Shown: in pieces, positions 27,041-40,700 of the stretch | How the letters are laid out: every line of letters begins with the position of its first letter | Numbering within the stretch: the stretch's first letter is position 1 | Origin: Hydractinia symbiolongicarpus | Lineage: Eukaryota > Cnidaria > Hydrozoa > Anthoathecata > Hydractiniidae | Assembly: GCF_029227915.1 (NCBI RefSeq) | Contig: NC_079885.1 | Span: 3,038,001 to 3,102,000 of the forward strand | DNA length: 64,000 nucleotides | Direction: 5' to 3' | Position numbers and translations under genes: made by a program | Notes under the pieces: model-generated | Seen by the model: the letters and a program-made list of their open reading frames with translations, nothing else | What the model was told of the DNA's origin: nothing | Database searches by the model: none

Positions 27041-27604
27041 TCATCCATCCACCGTATCTCTTATGTGTAAGGTAACTGTTGTCTTCATATCGCTCGATAG
27101 CGCTATACCATTCTGACGCGTAACTCTCATGGTGAGTGATTGAAGTAAACCTTTCTTTAGTTTCTTATATTGTGGGTTTTTGGGTTCAATGTATGTATAA
27201 TCACCACCATACTTGGATATATGATACACCATCAGGTTGTTGCTATATTCACCATCTTTAAGATTTAACGAGTTATCCAATTCATTAAGATTAAAATGTA
27301 GTTCCGTTACACCCTCCATATTATCATATCTCTTCAAATCGAGGTTTCTGACTAGTGGTGTTGATTTCACATCACCTCCTACTATTGAATTCAACTCCCT
27401 ACCGGTGTAGTACTGACCCTTGGGTAAATGTAGTGTACTAACCGCGTTAGCTAAAAGTACATCTATTGGAGCTGCAACTAAATATTTAACATTGTCCGAA
27501 AATTCCTCCACTATAGCAACCTCCTTTGTACCATGTGAATTGTCTATCGGTTGATACAAATAGATTTTCTTCTCGCTAATTACGTCCTTTATTGTAATAT
27601 ACAT
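27041..27604 (-). CDS. Candidate minor capsid (penton-like) protein, 187 aa
   Basis: No transmembrane segment and no charged coiled coil; alternating hydrophobic residues suggest mostly beta structure. Visible pieces: M-Y-I-T-I-K-D-V (1-8), I-Y-L-Y-Q-P-I (14-20), L-H-L-P-K-G-Q-Y-Y (58-66), T-E-L-H-F-N-L-N-E-L (100-109), and a C-terminal pair of strands L-T-M-R-V-T-R-Q-N-G...T-T-V-T-L-H-I-R (157-182). Size and position immediately upstream of the MCP match the single jelly-roll penton of polinton-like viruses and virophages, but there is no diagnostic motif, so this is inference from context. It is divergent from the 146-aa ORF with a 38-bp AT-rich gap. Confidence 0.55.
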   Translation of the reverse strand: MYITIKDVISEKKIYLYQPIDNSHGTKEVAIVEEFSDNVKYLVAAPIDVLLANAVSTLHLPKGQYYTGRELNSIVGGDVKSTPLVRNLDLKRYDNMEGVTELHFNLNELDNSLNLKDGEYSNNLMVYHISKYGGDYTYIEPKNPQYKKLKKGLLQSLTMRVTRQNGIALSSDMKTTVTLHIRDTVDG

Positions 27605-27642
27605 TATTATATTAGAGATTGTGAATATATTTAAATCAAAGA
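27605..27642. promoter_or_regulatory. Divergent promoter gap, 187-aa and 146-aa genes
   Basis: The 38 bp between two divergent ATGs is almost all A/T, with AATATATTTAAAT on the plus strand. No room for long leaders. It is assigned only by position and base composition. Confidence 0.4.
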
Positions 27643-28083
27643 ATGGAAGACATTTTCAGATATAACACTAATGCGACATATAAACCAAATGGAGGGCTGG
27701 ATCTTCAAATATTGAGCGCTAGGGATCTGTACAAACAGGCCATTATTGTGTCTGAAAGTGGCTCTTTCCCCGCTTCCTTTCCTAATATTTTTACCAATTA
27801 TGAACTTAGTCAGAACGCGCAACGTATGAGAATTTGGAATGAGCAACCTTTTAGATTATGGCAAACTCAGCTAAATTTCGCCACTTGGTGCGCTTCAAGT
27901 GCCTGCGGAGTAAGTTACGAACACCTGAAGGATGGTAGATCTATGGTCAGGTCGATATATCGTTTTCATGTGTATTATCACATTAGACGAATCATTAAGC
28001 GCCTGCAGACACCTCTACCCTTTGAGAATAGTTTTAATCAATATGATAGTAGTAAAAAAAGACTTATTTATCTAAATTTTTAA
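27643..28083 (+). pseudogene. 146-aa ORF, N-terminal fragment truncated by satellite
   Basis: The first ~137 codons are unique sequence with ordinary coding character: N-terminus M-E-D-I-F-R-Y, then R-M-R-I-W-N-E-Q-P-F-R-L-W-Q-T-Q-L (61-77), a Cys/Ala segment F-A-T-W-C-A-S-S-A-C-G-V-S (79-91), and a basic aromatic helix Y-R-F-H-V-Y-Y-H-I-R-R-I-I-K-R-L (105-120). From about 28050 the DNA is 373-bp satellite; the last ~9 residues and the stop are satellite-encoded. The frame is open, so a chimeric product is possible, but the original gene was almost certainly longer. I vaguely recall this N-terminus on larger uncharacterised invertebrate proteins. It is divergent from the 187-aa gene. Original function is unknown. 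Confidence 0.65.
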
Positions 28084-31000
28084 ATGAAGTGCTCCAAACA
28101 ACGACCAGTGTAATCGCTGAGTTTCGGCAATCGGCAAATCATGTCAAATTAAGAAGAATGTTATTTCTTGGGCTCCAGTTGGCTCACGTATCACATTTAT
28201 AAGGTCACAGTCCAAAGTTACTTTAATTAAGTCCCAGAGTCAATCGCTTCACTGTTAAAAGCGATACAACTTAGTAATATCGGAAGAAAATCACTAAATA
28301 CATGTTGGTACGAATATGTGATGCAATCGTTGTAATTGAAACGGACTGATACCCTTAGAAAGTCATTGAAATGTAGTTTTTGAAACTGTCTCTATTTCTT
28401 TAACGCGCGATAACTGCCAGGATTGGTCCCATAGTAAAAAAAGACTTATTTATCTAAATTTTTAAATGAAGTGCTCCAAACAGCGACCAGTGTAATCGCT
28501 GAGTTTCGGCAATCATGTCAAATTAAGAAGAATGTTATTTCTTGTAGTCGAACTGGCTCACTTATCACATTTATAATGTCACAGTCCAAAGTTACTTCAA
28601 TTAAGTCCCAGAGTCAATCGCTTCACTGTTAAAAACGATACAACTTAGTAATATCGGAAAAAAATCACTAAATACATGTTGGTACGAATATGTGACGCAA
28701 TCGTTTTAACTCAAGCGGATTGGTACCGTTAGAATGTCATTGAAATGTAGGTTTTAAAACTGTCTCTATTTCTTTAGCGCGCGATAACGGCTAGGATTGG
28801 TGCCACAGTACAAAATGACTTATTTATCTAAACTGTAAAATAAAGCTATACCACAGCGCCCAGCGAAATCGGTAAATTCCAGCAATCATGTCAAATTAAG
28901 AAGAATGTTATTTCTTGGGTCCAATTGTCTCACTTATCACATTTATAATGTCACAGTCCAAAATCAGTTCAATTAAGTCCGACAGTCAATTGTTTCACTG
29001 TTAAAAGCGATACAACCTAGTATTATCAGAAAAATATCGCTAAATACATGTTGGTACGAATATGTGACGCAATCGTTGTAACACAAACGGACTGATACCG
29101 TTAGAAAGTCATTGAAATGTAGTTTTCGAAACTGTCTCTATTTCTTCATCGCGCGCTAACGGCCAGGATTGGTCCCATAGTACAAAACGAATTATTTATC
29201 TAAATTTTGAAATGAAGCGCTACCACAGCGCCCAGTGAAATCGGTAAATTCCAGCAATCATGTCAAATTAAGAAGAATGTTATTTCTTGGGTCCAATTGT
29301 CTCACTTATCACATTTATAAGGTCACAATCCAAAATCAGTTCAATTAAGTCCCACACTCAATCGTTTCACTGTTAAAAGCGATACAACCTAGTATTATCA
29401 TAAAAATATCGCTAAATACATGTTGGTACGAATATGTGACGCAATCGTTGTAACACAAACGAACTGATACCGTTAGAAAGTCATTGAAATGTAGTTTTTG
29501 AAACTGTCTCTATTTCTTCAACGCGCGCTAATGGTCAGGATTGGCCCCATAGTAAAAAAAGACTTAATTATCTAAATTTTTAAATGAAGTGCTATAAACA
29601 GCGACCAGTGTAATCGCTGAGATCCGGCAACCATGTTAAATTAAGAAGAATGTTATTTCTTGGGGTCCAGTGGGCTCACTTATCACATTTATAAGGTCAC
29701 AGTCCAAAGTTACTTCAATTAAGTCCCAGAGTCAATCGCTGCACTGTTAAAAGCGATACAACTTAGTAATATCGGAAAAAAATCACTAAATACATGTTGG
29801 TACGAATATGTGATGCAACCGTTGTAATTGAAACGGACTGATACCGTTAGAAAGTCAATGAAATGTAGTTTTTAAAACTGTTTTTCTTACTTCAGCGTGC
29901 GCTAACGGCTAGGATTGGTGCCACAGTACAAAATGACTTATTTATCTAAACTTTTAAATAAAGCTATACCACAGCGCCCAGCGAAATCGGTAAATTCCAG
30001 CAATCATGTCAAATTAAGAAGAATGTTATTTCTTGGGTCCAATTGTCTCACTTATCACATTTATAAGGTCACAATCCAAAATCAGTTCAATTAAGTCTCA
30101 CATTCAATCGTTTCACTGTTAAAAGCGATACAACCTAGTATTATCAGAAAAATATCGCTAAATACATGTTGGTACGAATATGTGACGAACTCGTTGTAAC
30201 ACAAACAGACTGATACCGTTAGAAAGTCATTGAAATGTAGTTTTTGAAACTGTCTCTATTTCTTCAGCGCGCGCTAACGGCCAGGATTGGTCCCATAGTA
30301 AAAAAAGACTTATTTATCTAAACTTTTTAATGAAGTGCTGCAAACAGCAACCAGTGTAATCGCTGAGTTTCGGCAATCATGTCAAATTAAGAAGAATGTT
30401 ATTTCTTGGGTTCCAGTTGGCTCACTTATCACATTTGTAAGGTCACAGTCCAAAGTTACTTTAATTAAGTCCCAGAGACAATAGCTTCACTGTTAAAAGC
30501 GATACAACTTAGTAATATCGGAAAAAAATCACTAAATACACGCTGGTACGAATATTTGACGCAACCGTTGTAACTGAAGCGGATTGATACCGTTAGAAAG
30601 TCATTGAAATGTAGGTTTTAAAACTGTCTTTATTTCTTCAGCCCGCGATAACGTCTAGGATTGGTGCCACAGTACAAAATGAATTATTTATCTAAATTTT
30701 GAAATGAAGCGCTACCACAACGCCCAGCGAAGTCGGTATATTCTAGCAATCATGTCAAATCAAGAAGAATGTTATTTCTTGTAGTCAAACTGGCTCACTT
30801 ATCACATTTATAAGGTCACAGTCCAAAGCTACTTCAATAAAGTCCCAGAGTCAATCGCTTCACTGTTAAGAGCGATACAACTTAGTAATATCGGAAAAAA
30901 ATCACTAAATACATGTTGGTACGAATATGTGACGCAACCCTTTTAACTCAAGCGGATTGATACCGTTAGAAAGTCATTGAAATGTAGGCTTTAAAACTGT

Positions 31001-33649
31001 CTCTATTTCTTCAGCGCGCGATAACGGCCAGGATTGGTGCCACAGTACAGAATGACTGATTTATCTAAACTTTTAAATAAATCTATGCCACAGCGCCCAG
31101 CGAAATCGGTAAATTCCAGCAATCATGTCAAATTAAGAAGAATGTTATTTCTTGGGTCCAATTGTCTCACTTATCACATTTATAAGGTCACAATCCAAAA
31201 TCAGTTCAATTAAGTCTCACATTCAATCGTTTCACTGTTAAAAGCGATACAACCTAGTATTATCAGAAAAATATCGCTAAATACATGTTGGTACGAATAT
31301 GTGACGAACTCGTTGTAACACAAACGGACTGATACCGTTAGAAAGTCATTGAAATGCAGTTTTTGAAACTGTCTCTATTTCTTCAGCGCGCGCTAACGGC
31401 CAGGATTGGTCCCATAGTAAAAAAAGACTTATTTATCTAAACTTTTTAATGAAGTGCTGCAAACAGCAACCAGTGTAATCGCTGAGTTTCGGCAATCATG
31501 TCAAATTAAGAAGAATGTTATTTCTTGGGGTCCAGTTGGCTCACTTATCACATTTATAAGGTCACAGTCCAAAGTTACTTTAATTCAGTCCCAGAGTCAA
31601 TCGCTTCACTGTTAAAAGCGATACAACTTAGTAATATCGGAAAAAAATCACTAAATACACGCTGGTACGAATATTTGACGCAACTGTTGTAACTGAAGCG
31701 GATTGATACCGTTAGAAAGTCATTGAAATGTAGGTTTTAAAACTGTCTTTATTTCTTCAGCCCGCGATAACGTCTAGGATTGGTGCCACAGTACAAAATG
31801 AATTATTTATCTAAATTTTGAAATGAAGCGCTACCACAACGCCCAGCGAAGTCGGTATATTCTAGCAATCATGTCAAATTAAGAAGAATGTTATTTCTTG
31901 TAGTCAAACTGGCTCACTTATCACATTTATAAGGTCACAGTCCAAAGCTACTTCAATAAAGTCCCAGAGTCAATCGCTTCACTGTTAAGAGCGATACAAC
32001 TTAGTAATATCGGAAAAAAATCACTAAATACATGTTGGTACGAATATGTGACGCAACCCTTTTAACTCAAGCGGATTGATACCGATAGAAAGTCATTGAA
32101 AAGTAGGCTTTAAAACTGTCTCTATTTCTTCAGCGCGCGATAACGGCCAGGAGTGGTGCCACAGTACAGAATGACTGATTTATCTAAACTTTCAAATAAA
32201 TCTATGCCACAGCGCCCAGCGAAATCGGTAAATTCCAGCAATCATGTCAAATTAAGAAGAATGTTATTTCTTGGGTCCAATTGTCTCACTTATCATATTT
32301 ATATATCACAGTCCAAAATCATTTCAATTAAGTCCCACAGTCAATCGCTTCACTGTTAGAAGCGATACAACCTAGTATTATCATAAAAATATCGCTAAAT
32401 ACATGTTGGTACGAATATGTGACGCAATCGTTGTAACACAAACGGACTGATACCGTTAGAAAGTCACTGAAATGTAGTTTTTGAAACTGTCTCTATTTCT
32501 TTAACGCGCGCTAACGGCCAGGATTGGTCCCATAGTAAGAAAAGACTTATTTATCTATAATTTTAAATGAAGTGCTCCAAACAGCGACCAGTGTAATCGC
32601 TGAGTTTCGGCAATCATGTCAAATTAAGAAGAATGTTATTTCTTGGGGTCCAGTTGACTCACTTATCACATTTATGAGGTCACAGTCCAAAGTTACTTCA
32701 ATTAAGTCCCAGAGTCAATCGTTTCACTGTTAAAAGCGATACGACTTAGTAATATCGGAAAAAAATCACTAAATACATGTTGGTACGAATATGTGACGCA
32801 ACCGTTGTAATTGAAACGGACCGATACCGTTAGAAAGTCAATGAAATGTAGTTTTTAAAACTGTCTCTCTTTCTCCAGCGTGCGCTAACGGCTAGGATTG
32901 GTCCCACTGTAAAAATTGAATTATTTATCTACATTTTGAAAGGAAGTGCTACCACAACGCCCACTGAAGTCGGTAAATTCTAGCAATCATGTCAAATTAA
33001 GAAGAATGTTATTTCTTGGGTCCAATTGTCTCACTTATCACATTTATAATGTCACAGTCCAAAATCAGTTCAATTAAGTCCCACAGTCAATCGTTTCACT
33101 GTTAAAAGCGATACAACCTAGTATTATCATAAAAATATCGCTAAATACATGTTGGTACGAATATGTGACGCAATCGTTGTAACACAAACGGACTGATACC
33201 GTTAGAAAGTCATTGAAATGTAGTTTTTGAAACTGTCTCTATTTCTTTAACGCGCGCTAACGGCCAGGATTGGTCCCATAGTAAAAAAAGACTTATTTAT
33301 CTAAATTTTTTAATGAAGTGCTGCAAACGGCAACCAGTGTAATCGCTGAGTTGCGGCAATCATGTCAAATTAAGAAGAATGTTATTTCTTGGGTCCAATT
33401 GTCTCACTTATCACATTTATCAGGTCACAGTCCAAAATCAGTTCAATTAAGTCCCACTGTCAATCGTTTTACTGTTAAAAGCGATACAACTTAGTAATAT
33501 CGGAAAAAAATTTACTTAATACATGTTGGTACGAATATGTGACGCAACCGTTGTAACTCAAGCGGATTGATCCGTTAGAAAGTCATTGCAATATAGGTTT
33601 TAAAACTGTCTTTATTTCTTCAGCGCGCGATAACGGCTAGGATTGGTGC

Positions 33650-35139
33650 CACAGTACAAAATGACTTATTTATCTAAACTTTTAAATAAAGCTATACCAC
33701 AGCGCCCAGCGAAATCGGTAAATTCGAGCAATCATGTCAAATCAAGAAGAAGGTTATTTCTTGGGTCCAATTGTCTCATTTATCACATTTATGAGGTCAA
33801 AGTCCAAAATCAGTTCAATTAAGTCCCACAGTCAATCGTTTCACTGTTAAAAGCGATACAACCTAGTATTATCAGAAAAATATCGCTAAATACATGTTGG
33901 TACAAATATGTAACGCAACCGCTGTAACACAAACGGACTGGTACCGTTAGAAAGTCATTGAAATGTAGTTTTGGAAACTGTCTCTATATCTTCAACGCGC
34001 GCTAACGGCCAGGATTGGTCACACAGTAGAAAAAGATTATTTATCTAAATTTTTAAATGAAGCGCTCCAAACAGCGACCAGTGTAATCGCTGAGTTCCGG
34101 CAATCATGTCAAATTAAGAAGAATGTTATTTCTTGGGGTGCAGTTGGCTCACTTATCACATTTATAAGGTCACAGTCCAAAGTTACTTCAAACAAGTCCC
34201 AGAGTCAATCGCTTCACTGTTAAAAGCGACACAACTTAGTAATATCGGAAAGAAATCACTAAACACATGTTGGTACGAATATGTGACGCAACAGTTGTAA
34301 CTCAAGCGGATTGATACCGTTAGAAAGTCATTGAAATGTAGTTTAGAAAAATGTCTCTATTTCTTCAGCGTGCGATAACGGCTAGGATTGGTGCCACAGT
34401 ACAAAATGACTTATTTATCTAAACTTTTAAATAAAGCTATACCACAGCGCCCAGCGAAATCGGTAAATTCGAGCAATCATGTCAAATCAAGAAGAAGGTT
34501 ATTTCTTGGGTCCAATTGTCTCATTTATCACATTTATGAGGTCAAAGTCCAAAATCAGTTCAATTAAGTCCCACAGTCAATCGTTTCACTGTTAAAAGCG
34601 ATACAACCTAGTATTATCAGAAAAATATCGCTAAATACATGTTGGTACAAATATGTAACGCAACCGCTGTAACACAAACGGACTGGTACCGTTAGAAAGT
34701 CATTGAAATGTAGTTTTGGAAACTGTCTCTATATCTTCAACGCGCGCTAACGGCCAGGATTGGTCACACAGTAGAAAAAGATTATTTATCTAAATTTTTA
34801 AATGAAGCGCTCCAAACAGCGACCAGTGTAATCGCTGAGTTCCGGCAATCATGTCAAATTAAGAAGAATGTTATTTCTTGGGGTGCAGTTGGCTCACTTA
34901 TCACATTTATAAGGTCACAGTCCAAAGTTACTTCAAACAAGTCCCAGAGTCAATCGCTTCACTGTTAAAAGCGACACAACTTAGTAATATCGGAAAGAAA
35001 TCACTAAACACATGTTGGTACGAATATGTGACGCAACAGTTGTAACTCAAGCGGATTGATACCGTTAGAAAGTCATTGAAATGTAGTTTAGAAAAATGTC
35101 TCTATTTCTTCAGCGTGCGATAACGGCTAGGATTGGTGC
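33650..35139. repeat. Two-unit duplication (745 bp) in the 373-bp array
   Basis: The block at ~33650-34394 is repeated nearly perfectly at ~34395-35139, including private variants such as AATTCGAGCAATC and GAAGAAGGTTATTTC. Confidence 0.8.
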
Positions 35140-37780
35140 CACAGTACAAAATGACTTATTTATCTGAACTTTTAAATAAAGCTATACCACAGCGCCTAGC
35201 GAAATCGGTAAATTCCAGCAATCATGTCAAATTAAGCAGAATGTTATTTCTTGTAGTCAAACTGGCTCACTTATAGCATTTATAAGGTCACAGTCCAAAG
35301 TTACTTCAATTAAGTCTCAGAGTCAATCGCTTCACTGTTAAAAGCGATACAACTTAGTAATATCGGAAAAAAAGCACTAAATACATGTTGGTACGAATAT
35401 GTGACGCAACAGTTTTAACTCAAGCGGATTGATACCGTTAGAAAGTCATTGAAAAGTAGGTTTTAAAACTGTCTCTATTTCTTCAGCTCGAGATAACGGC
35501 TAGGATTGTTGCCACAGTACAAAATGACTTATTTATCTATAATTTTAAATAAAGCTATACCACAGCGCCCAGCGAAATCGGTAAATTCCAGCAATCATGT
35601 CAAATTAAGAAAAATGTTATTTCTTAGGTCCAATTGTCTCACTTATCACATTTATAAGGTCACAGTCCAAAGCTACTTCAATAAAGTCCCAGAGTCAATC
35701 GCTTCACTGTTAAGAGCGATACAACTTAGTAATATCGGAAAAAAATCACTAAATACATGTTGGTACGAATATGTGACGCAACCCTTTTAACTCAAGCGGA
35801 TTGATACCGTTAGAAAGTCATTGAAATGTAGGCTTTAAAACTGTCTCTATTTCTTCAGCGCGCGATAACGGCCTGGATTGGTGACACAGTACAGAATGAC
35901 TGATTTATCTAAACTTTTAAATAAATCTATGCCACAGCGCCCAGCGAAATCGGTAAATTCCAGCAATCATGTCAAATTAAGAAGAATGTTATTTCTTGGG
36001 TCCAATTGTCTGACTTATCACATTTATATATCACAGCCAAAATCAGTTCAATTAAGTCCCACAGTCAATCGTTTCACTGTTAGAAGCGATACAACCTAGT
36101 ATTATCATAAAAATATCGCTAAATACATGTTGGTACCAATATGTGACGCAATCGTTGTAACACAAACGGACTGATACCGTTAGAAAGTCACTGAAATGTA
36201 GTTTTTGAAACTGTCTCTATTTCTTTAACGCGCGCTAACGGCCAGGATTGGTCCTATAGTAAGAAAAGACTTATTTATCTATAATTTTAAATGAAGTGCT
36301 CCAAACAGCGACCAGTGTAATCGCTGAGTTTCGGCAATCATGTCAAATTAAGAAGAATGTTATTTCTTGGGGTCCAGTTGACTCACTTATCACATTTATG
36401 AGGTCACAGTCCAAAGTTACTTCAATTAAGTCCCAGAGTCAATCGTTTCACTGTTAAAAGCGATACAACTTAGTAATATCGGAAAAAAATCACTAAATAC
36501 ATATTGGTACGAATATGTGACGCAACCGTTGTAATTGAAACGGACCGATACCGTTAAAAAGTCAATGAAATGTAGTTTTTAAAACTGTCTCTCTTTCGCC
36601 GGCGTGCGCTAACGGCTAGGATTGGTCCCACTGTAACAATTGAATTATTTATCTAAATTTTGAAAGGAAGCGCTACCACAACGCTCACTGAAGTCGGTAA
36701 ATTCTAGCAATCATGTCAAATTAAGAAGAATGTTATTTCTTCGGTCCAATTGTCTCACTTATCACATTTATAATGTCACAGTCCAAAATCAGTTCAATTA
36801 AGTCCCACAGTCAATCGTTTCACTGTTAAAAGCGATACAACCTAGTATTATCATAAAAATATCGCTAAATACATGTTGGTACGAATATGTGACGCAATCG
36901 TTGTAACCCAAACGGACTGATACCGTTAGAAAGTCATTGAAATGTAGTTTTTGAAACTGTCTCAATTTCTTTAACGCGCGCTAACGGCCAGGATTAGTCC
37001 CATAGTAAAAAAAGACTTATTTATCTAAATTTTTTAATGAAGTGCTGCAAACAGCAACCAGTGTAATCGCTGAGTTGCGGCAATCATGTCAAATTAAGAA
37101 GAATGTTATTTCTTGGGGTCCAGTTGGCCCACTTATAACATTTATAAGGTCACAGTCCAAAGTTACTTCAATTAAATCCCACTGTCAATCGCTTTACTGT
37201 TAAAAGCGATACAACTTAGTAATATCGGAAAAAAATCACTTAATACATGTTGGTACGAATATGTGACGCAACCGTTGTAACTCAAGCGGATTGATCCGTT
37301 AGAAAGTCATTGAAATGTAGGTTTTAAAACTGTCTTTATTTCTTCAGCGCGCGATAACGGCTAGGATTGGTGCCACAGTACAAAATGACTTATTTATCTA
37401 AACTTTTAAATAAAGCTATACCACAGCGCCCAGCGAAATCGGTAAATTCCAGCAATCATGTCAAATTAATCAGAATGTTATTTCTTGTAGTCAAACTGGC
37501 TCACTTATAGCATTTATAAGGTCACAGTCCAAAGTTACTTCAATTAAGTCCCAGAGTCAATCGCTTCACTGTTAAAAGCGATACAACTTAGTAATATCGG
37601 AAAAAAAGCACTAAATACATGTTGGTACGAATATGTGACGCAACCGTTTTAACTCAAGCGGATTGATACCGTTAGAAAGTCATTGAAATGTAGGTTTTAA
37701 AACTGTCTCTATTTCTTCAGCTCGCGATAACGGCTAGGATTGTTGCCACAGTACAAAATGACTTATTTATCTATAATTTT

Positions 37781-40700
37781 AAATAAAGCTATACCACAGC
37801 GCCCAGCGAAATCGGTAAATTCCAGCAATCATGTCAAATTAAGAAGAATGTTATTTCTTGTAGTCAAGCTGGCTCACCTACAGCATTTATAAGGTCACAG
37901 TTCAAAGTTACTTCAATTAAGTCCCAGAGTCAATCGCTTCACTGTTAAAAGCGATACAACTTAGTAATATCGGAAACAAATCACTAAATACATGTTGGTA
38001 CGAATATGTGATGCAACCGTTGTAATTGAAACGGACTGATACCGTTGGAAAGTCAATGAAATGTAGTTTTCAAAACTGTCTTTCTTTCTTCAGCGTGCGC
38101 TAACGGCTAGGATTGGTCCCACAGTACAAAACGACTTATTTATCTAAATTTTGAAATGAAGCGCTACCACAGCGCCCAGTGAAATCGGTAAATTCCAGCA
38201 ATCATGTCAAATTAAGAAGAACGTTATTTCTTAGGTCCAATTGTCTCACTTATCACATTTATCAGGTCACAGTCCAAAGTCAGTTTTATTAAGTCCCACA
38301 TTCAATCGTTTCACTGTTAAAAGCGATACAACCTAGTATTATTCGAAAAATATCGCTAAATACATGTTGGTATGAATATGTGACGCAATCGTTGTAACAC
38401 AAAAAGACTGATACCGTTAGAAAGTCATTGAAATGTAGTTTTTGAAACTGTCTCTATTTCTTTAACGCGCGCTAATGGCCAGGATTAGCCCCATAGTAAA
38501 AAAAGACTTATTTATCTAAATTGTTAAATGAAGTGCTCCAAACAGCGACCAGTGTAATCGCTGAGTTTCGGCAATCATGTCAAATTAAGAAGAATTTTAT
38601 TTCTTGGAGTCCAGTTGGCTCACTTATCATATTTATAAGGTCACAGTCCAAAGTTACTTCAATTAAGTCCCAGAGTCAATCGCTTCACTGTTAAAAGCGA
38701 TACAACTTAGTAATATCGGAAAAAAATCACTTAATACATGGTGGTACGAATATGTGACGCAACCGTTGTAACTCAAGCGGATTGATCCGTTAGAAAGTCA
38801 TTGATATGTAGGTTTTAAAACTGTCTCTATTTCTTCAGCGCGCGATAATGGCTAGGATTGTTGCCACAGTGCAAAATGTCTTATTTATCTCAATTTTTAA
38901 AAGAGGTGCTCCAAACAGCGACCAGTGTAATCGCTGAGTTTCGGCAATCATGTCAAATTAAGAAGAATGTTATTTCTGGGGGGCCAGTTCGCTCACTTAT
39001 CACATTTATAAGGTCATAGTCCAAAGTAACTTTAATTAAGTCCCAGAGTCAATCGCTTCACTGTTAAAAGCGATACAACTTAGTAATATCGGAAACAAAT
39101 CACTAAATACATGTTGGTACGAATATGTGATGCAACCGTTGTAATTGAAACGGACTGATACCGTTGGAAAGTCAATGAAATGTAGTTTTTAAAACTGTCT
39201 TTCTTTCTTTAGCGTGCGCTAACGGCTAGGATTGGTCCCACAGTACAAAACGACTTATTTATCTAAATTTTGAAATGAAGCGCTACCACAGCGCCCAGTG
39301 AAATCGGTAAATTCCAGCAATCATGTCAAAGTAAGAAGAATGTTATTTCTTAGGTCCAATTGTCTCACTTATCACATTTATCAGGTCACAGTCCAAAGTC
39401 AGTTCAATTAAGTCCCACATTCAATCGTTTCACTGTTAAAAGCGATACAACCTAGTATTATCCGAAAAATGTCGCTAAATACATGTTGGTACGAATATGT
39501 GACGCAATCGTTGTAACACAAAAAGACTGATACCGTTACAAAGTCATTGAAATGTAGTTTTGGAAACTGTCTCTATTTCTTCAGCGCGCGATAACGGCTA
39601 GGATTGGTGCCACAGTACAAAATGACTTATTTATCTAAACTTTTAAATAAAGCTATACCACAGCGCCCAGCGAAATCGGTAAATTCCAGCAATCATGTCA
39701 AATTAAGAAGAATGTTATTTCTTGTAGTCAAACTGGCTCACTAATAGCATTTATAAGGTCACAGTCCAAAGTTACTTCAATTAAGTCCCAGAGTCAATCG
39801 CTTCACTGTTAAAAGCGATACAACTTAGTAATATCGGAAAAAAAGCACTAAATACAAGTTGGTACGAATATGTGACGCAACCGTTTTAACTCAAGCGGAT
39901 TGATACCGTTAGAAAGTCATTGAAATGTAGGTTTTAAAACTGTCTCTATTTCTTCAGCGCGCGATAACGGCTAGGATTGTTGCCACAGTACAAAATGACT
40001 TATTTATCTACAATTTTAAATAAAGCTATACCACAGCGCCCAGCGAAATCGGTAAATTCCAGCAATCATGTCAAATTAAGAAGATTGTGGTTCTTTTAGT
40101 CAAACTGGCTCACTTATAGCATTTATAAGGTCACAGTCCAAAGTTACTTCAATTAAGTCCCAGAGTCAATCGCTTCACTGTTAAAAGTGATACAACTTAG
40201 TAATATCAGAAAAATATCGCTAAATACATGTTGTTACGAATATGTAACACAACCATTGTAACACAAACGGACTGATACCGTTAGAAAGTCATTGCAATGT
40301 AGTTTTTGAAACTGTCTCTATATCTTCAACGGGCGCTAACGGCCAGGATTGGTCACACAGTAAAAAAAGATTATTTATCTAAATTTTTAAATGAAGCGCT
40401 CCAAACAGCGACCAGTGTAAACGCTGAGTTCCGGCAATCATGTCAAATTAAGAAGAATGTTATTTCTTGGGGTCCACTTGTCTCACTTATCACATTTATA
40501 AGGTCACAGTCCACAATCAGTTCAATTAAGTCCCACAGACAATCGTTTCACTGTTAAAAGCGATACAACCTAGTATTATCAGAAAAATATCGCTAAAAAC
40601 ATGTTGGTACGAATATGTAACGCAACCGTTGTAACACAAACCGACTGATACCGTTAGAAAGTCATTGAAATGTAGTTTTTGAAACTGTCTCTATATCTTC

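Noticed and set aside
20760-28083. Bacteriophage or plasmid origin of the gene island
   Set aside because: No Shine-Dalgarno-like sites precede the starts, upstream regions are TATA-like, and large satellites flank the island. The ATPase alone would not exclude a phage, but the setting does not fit.
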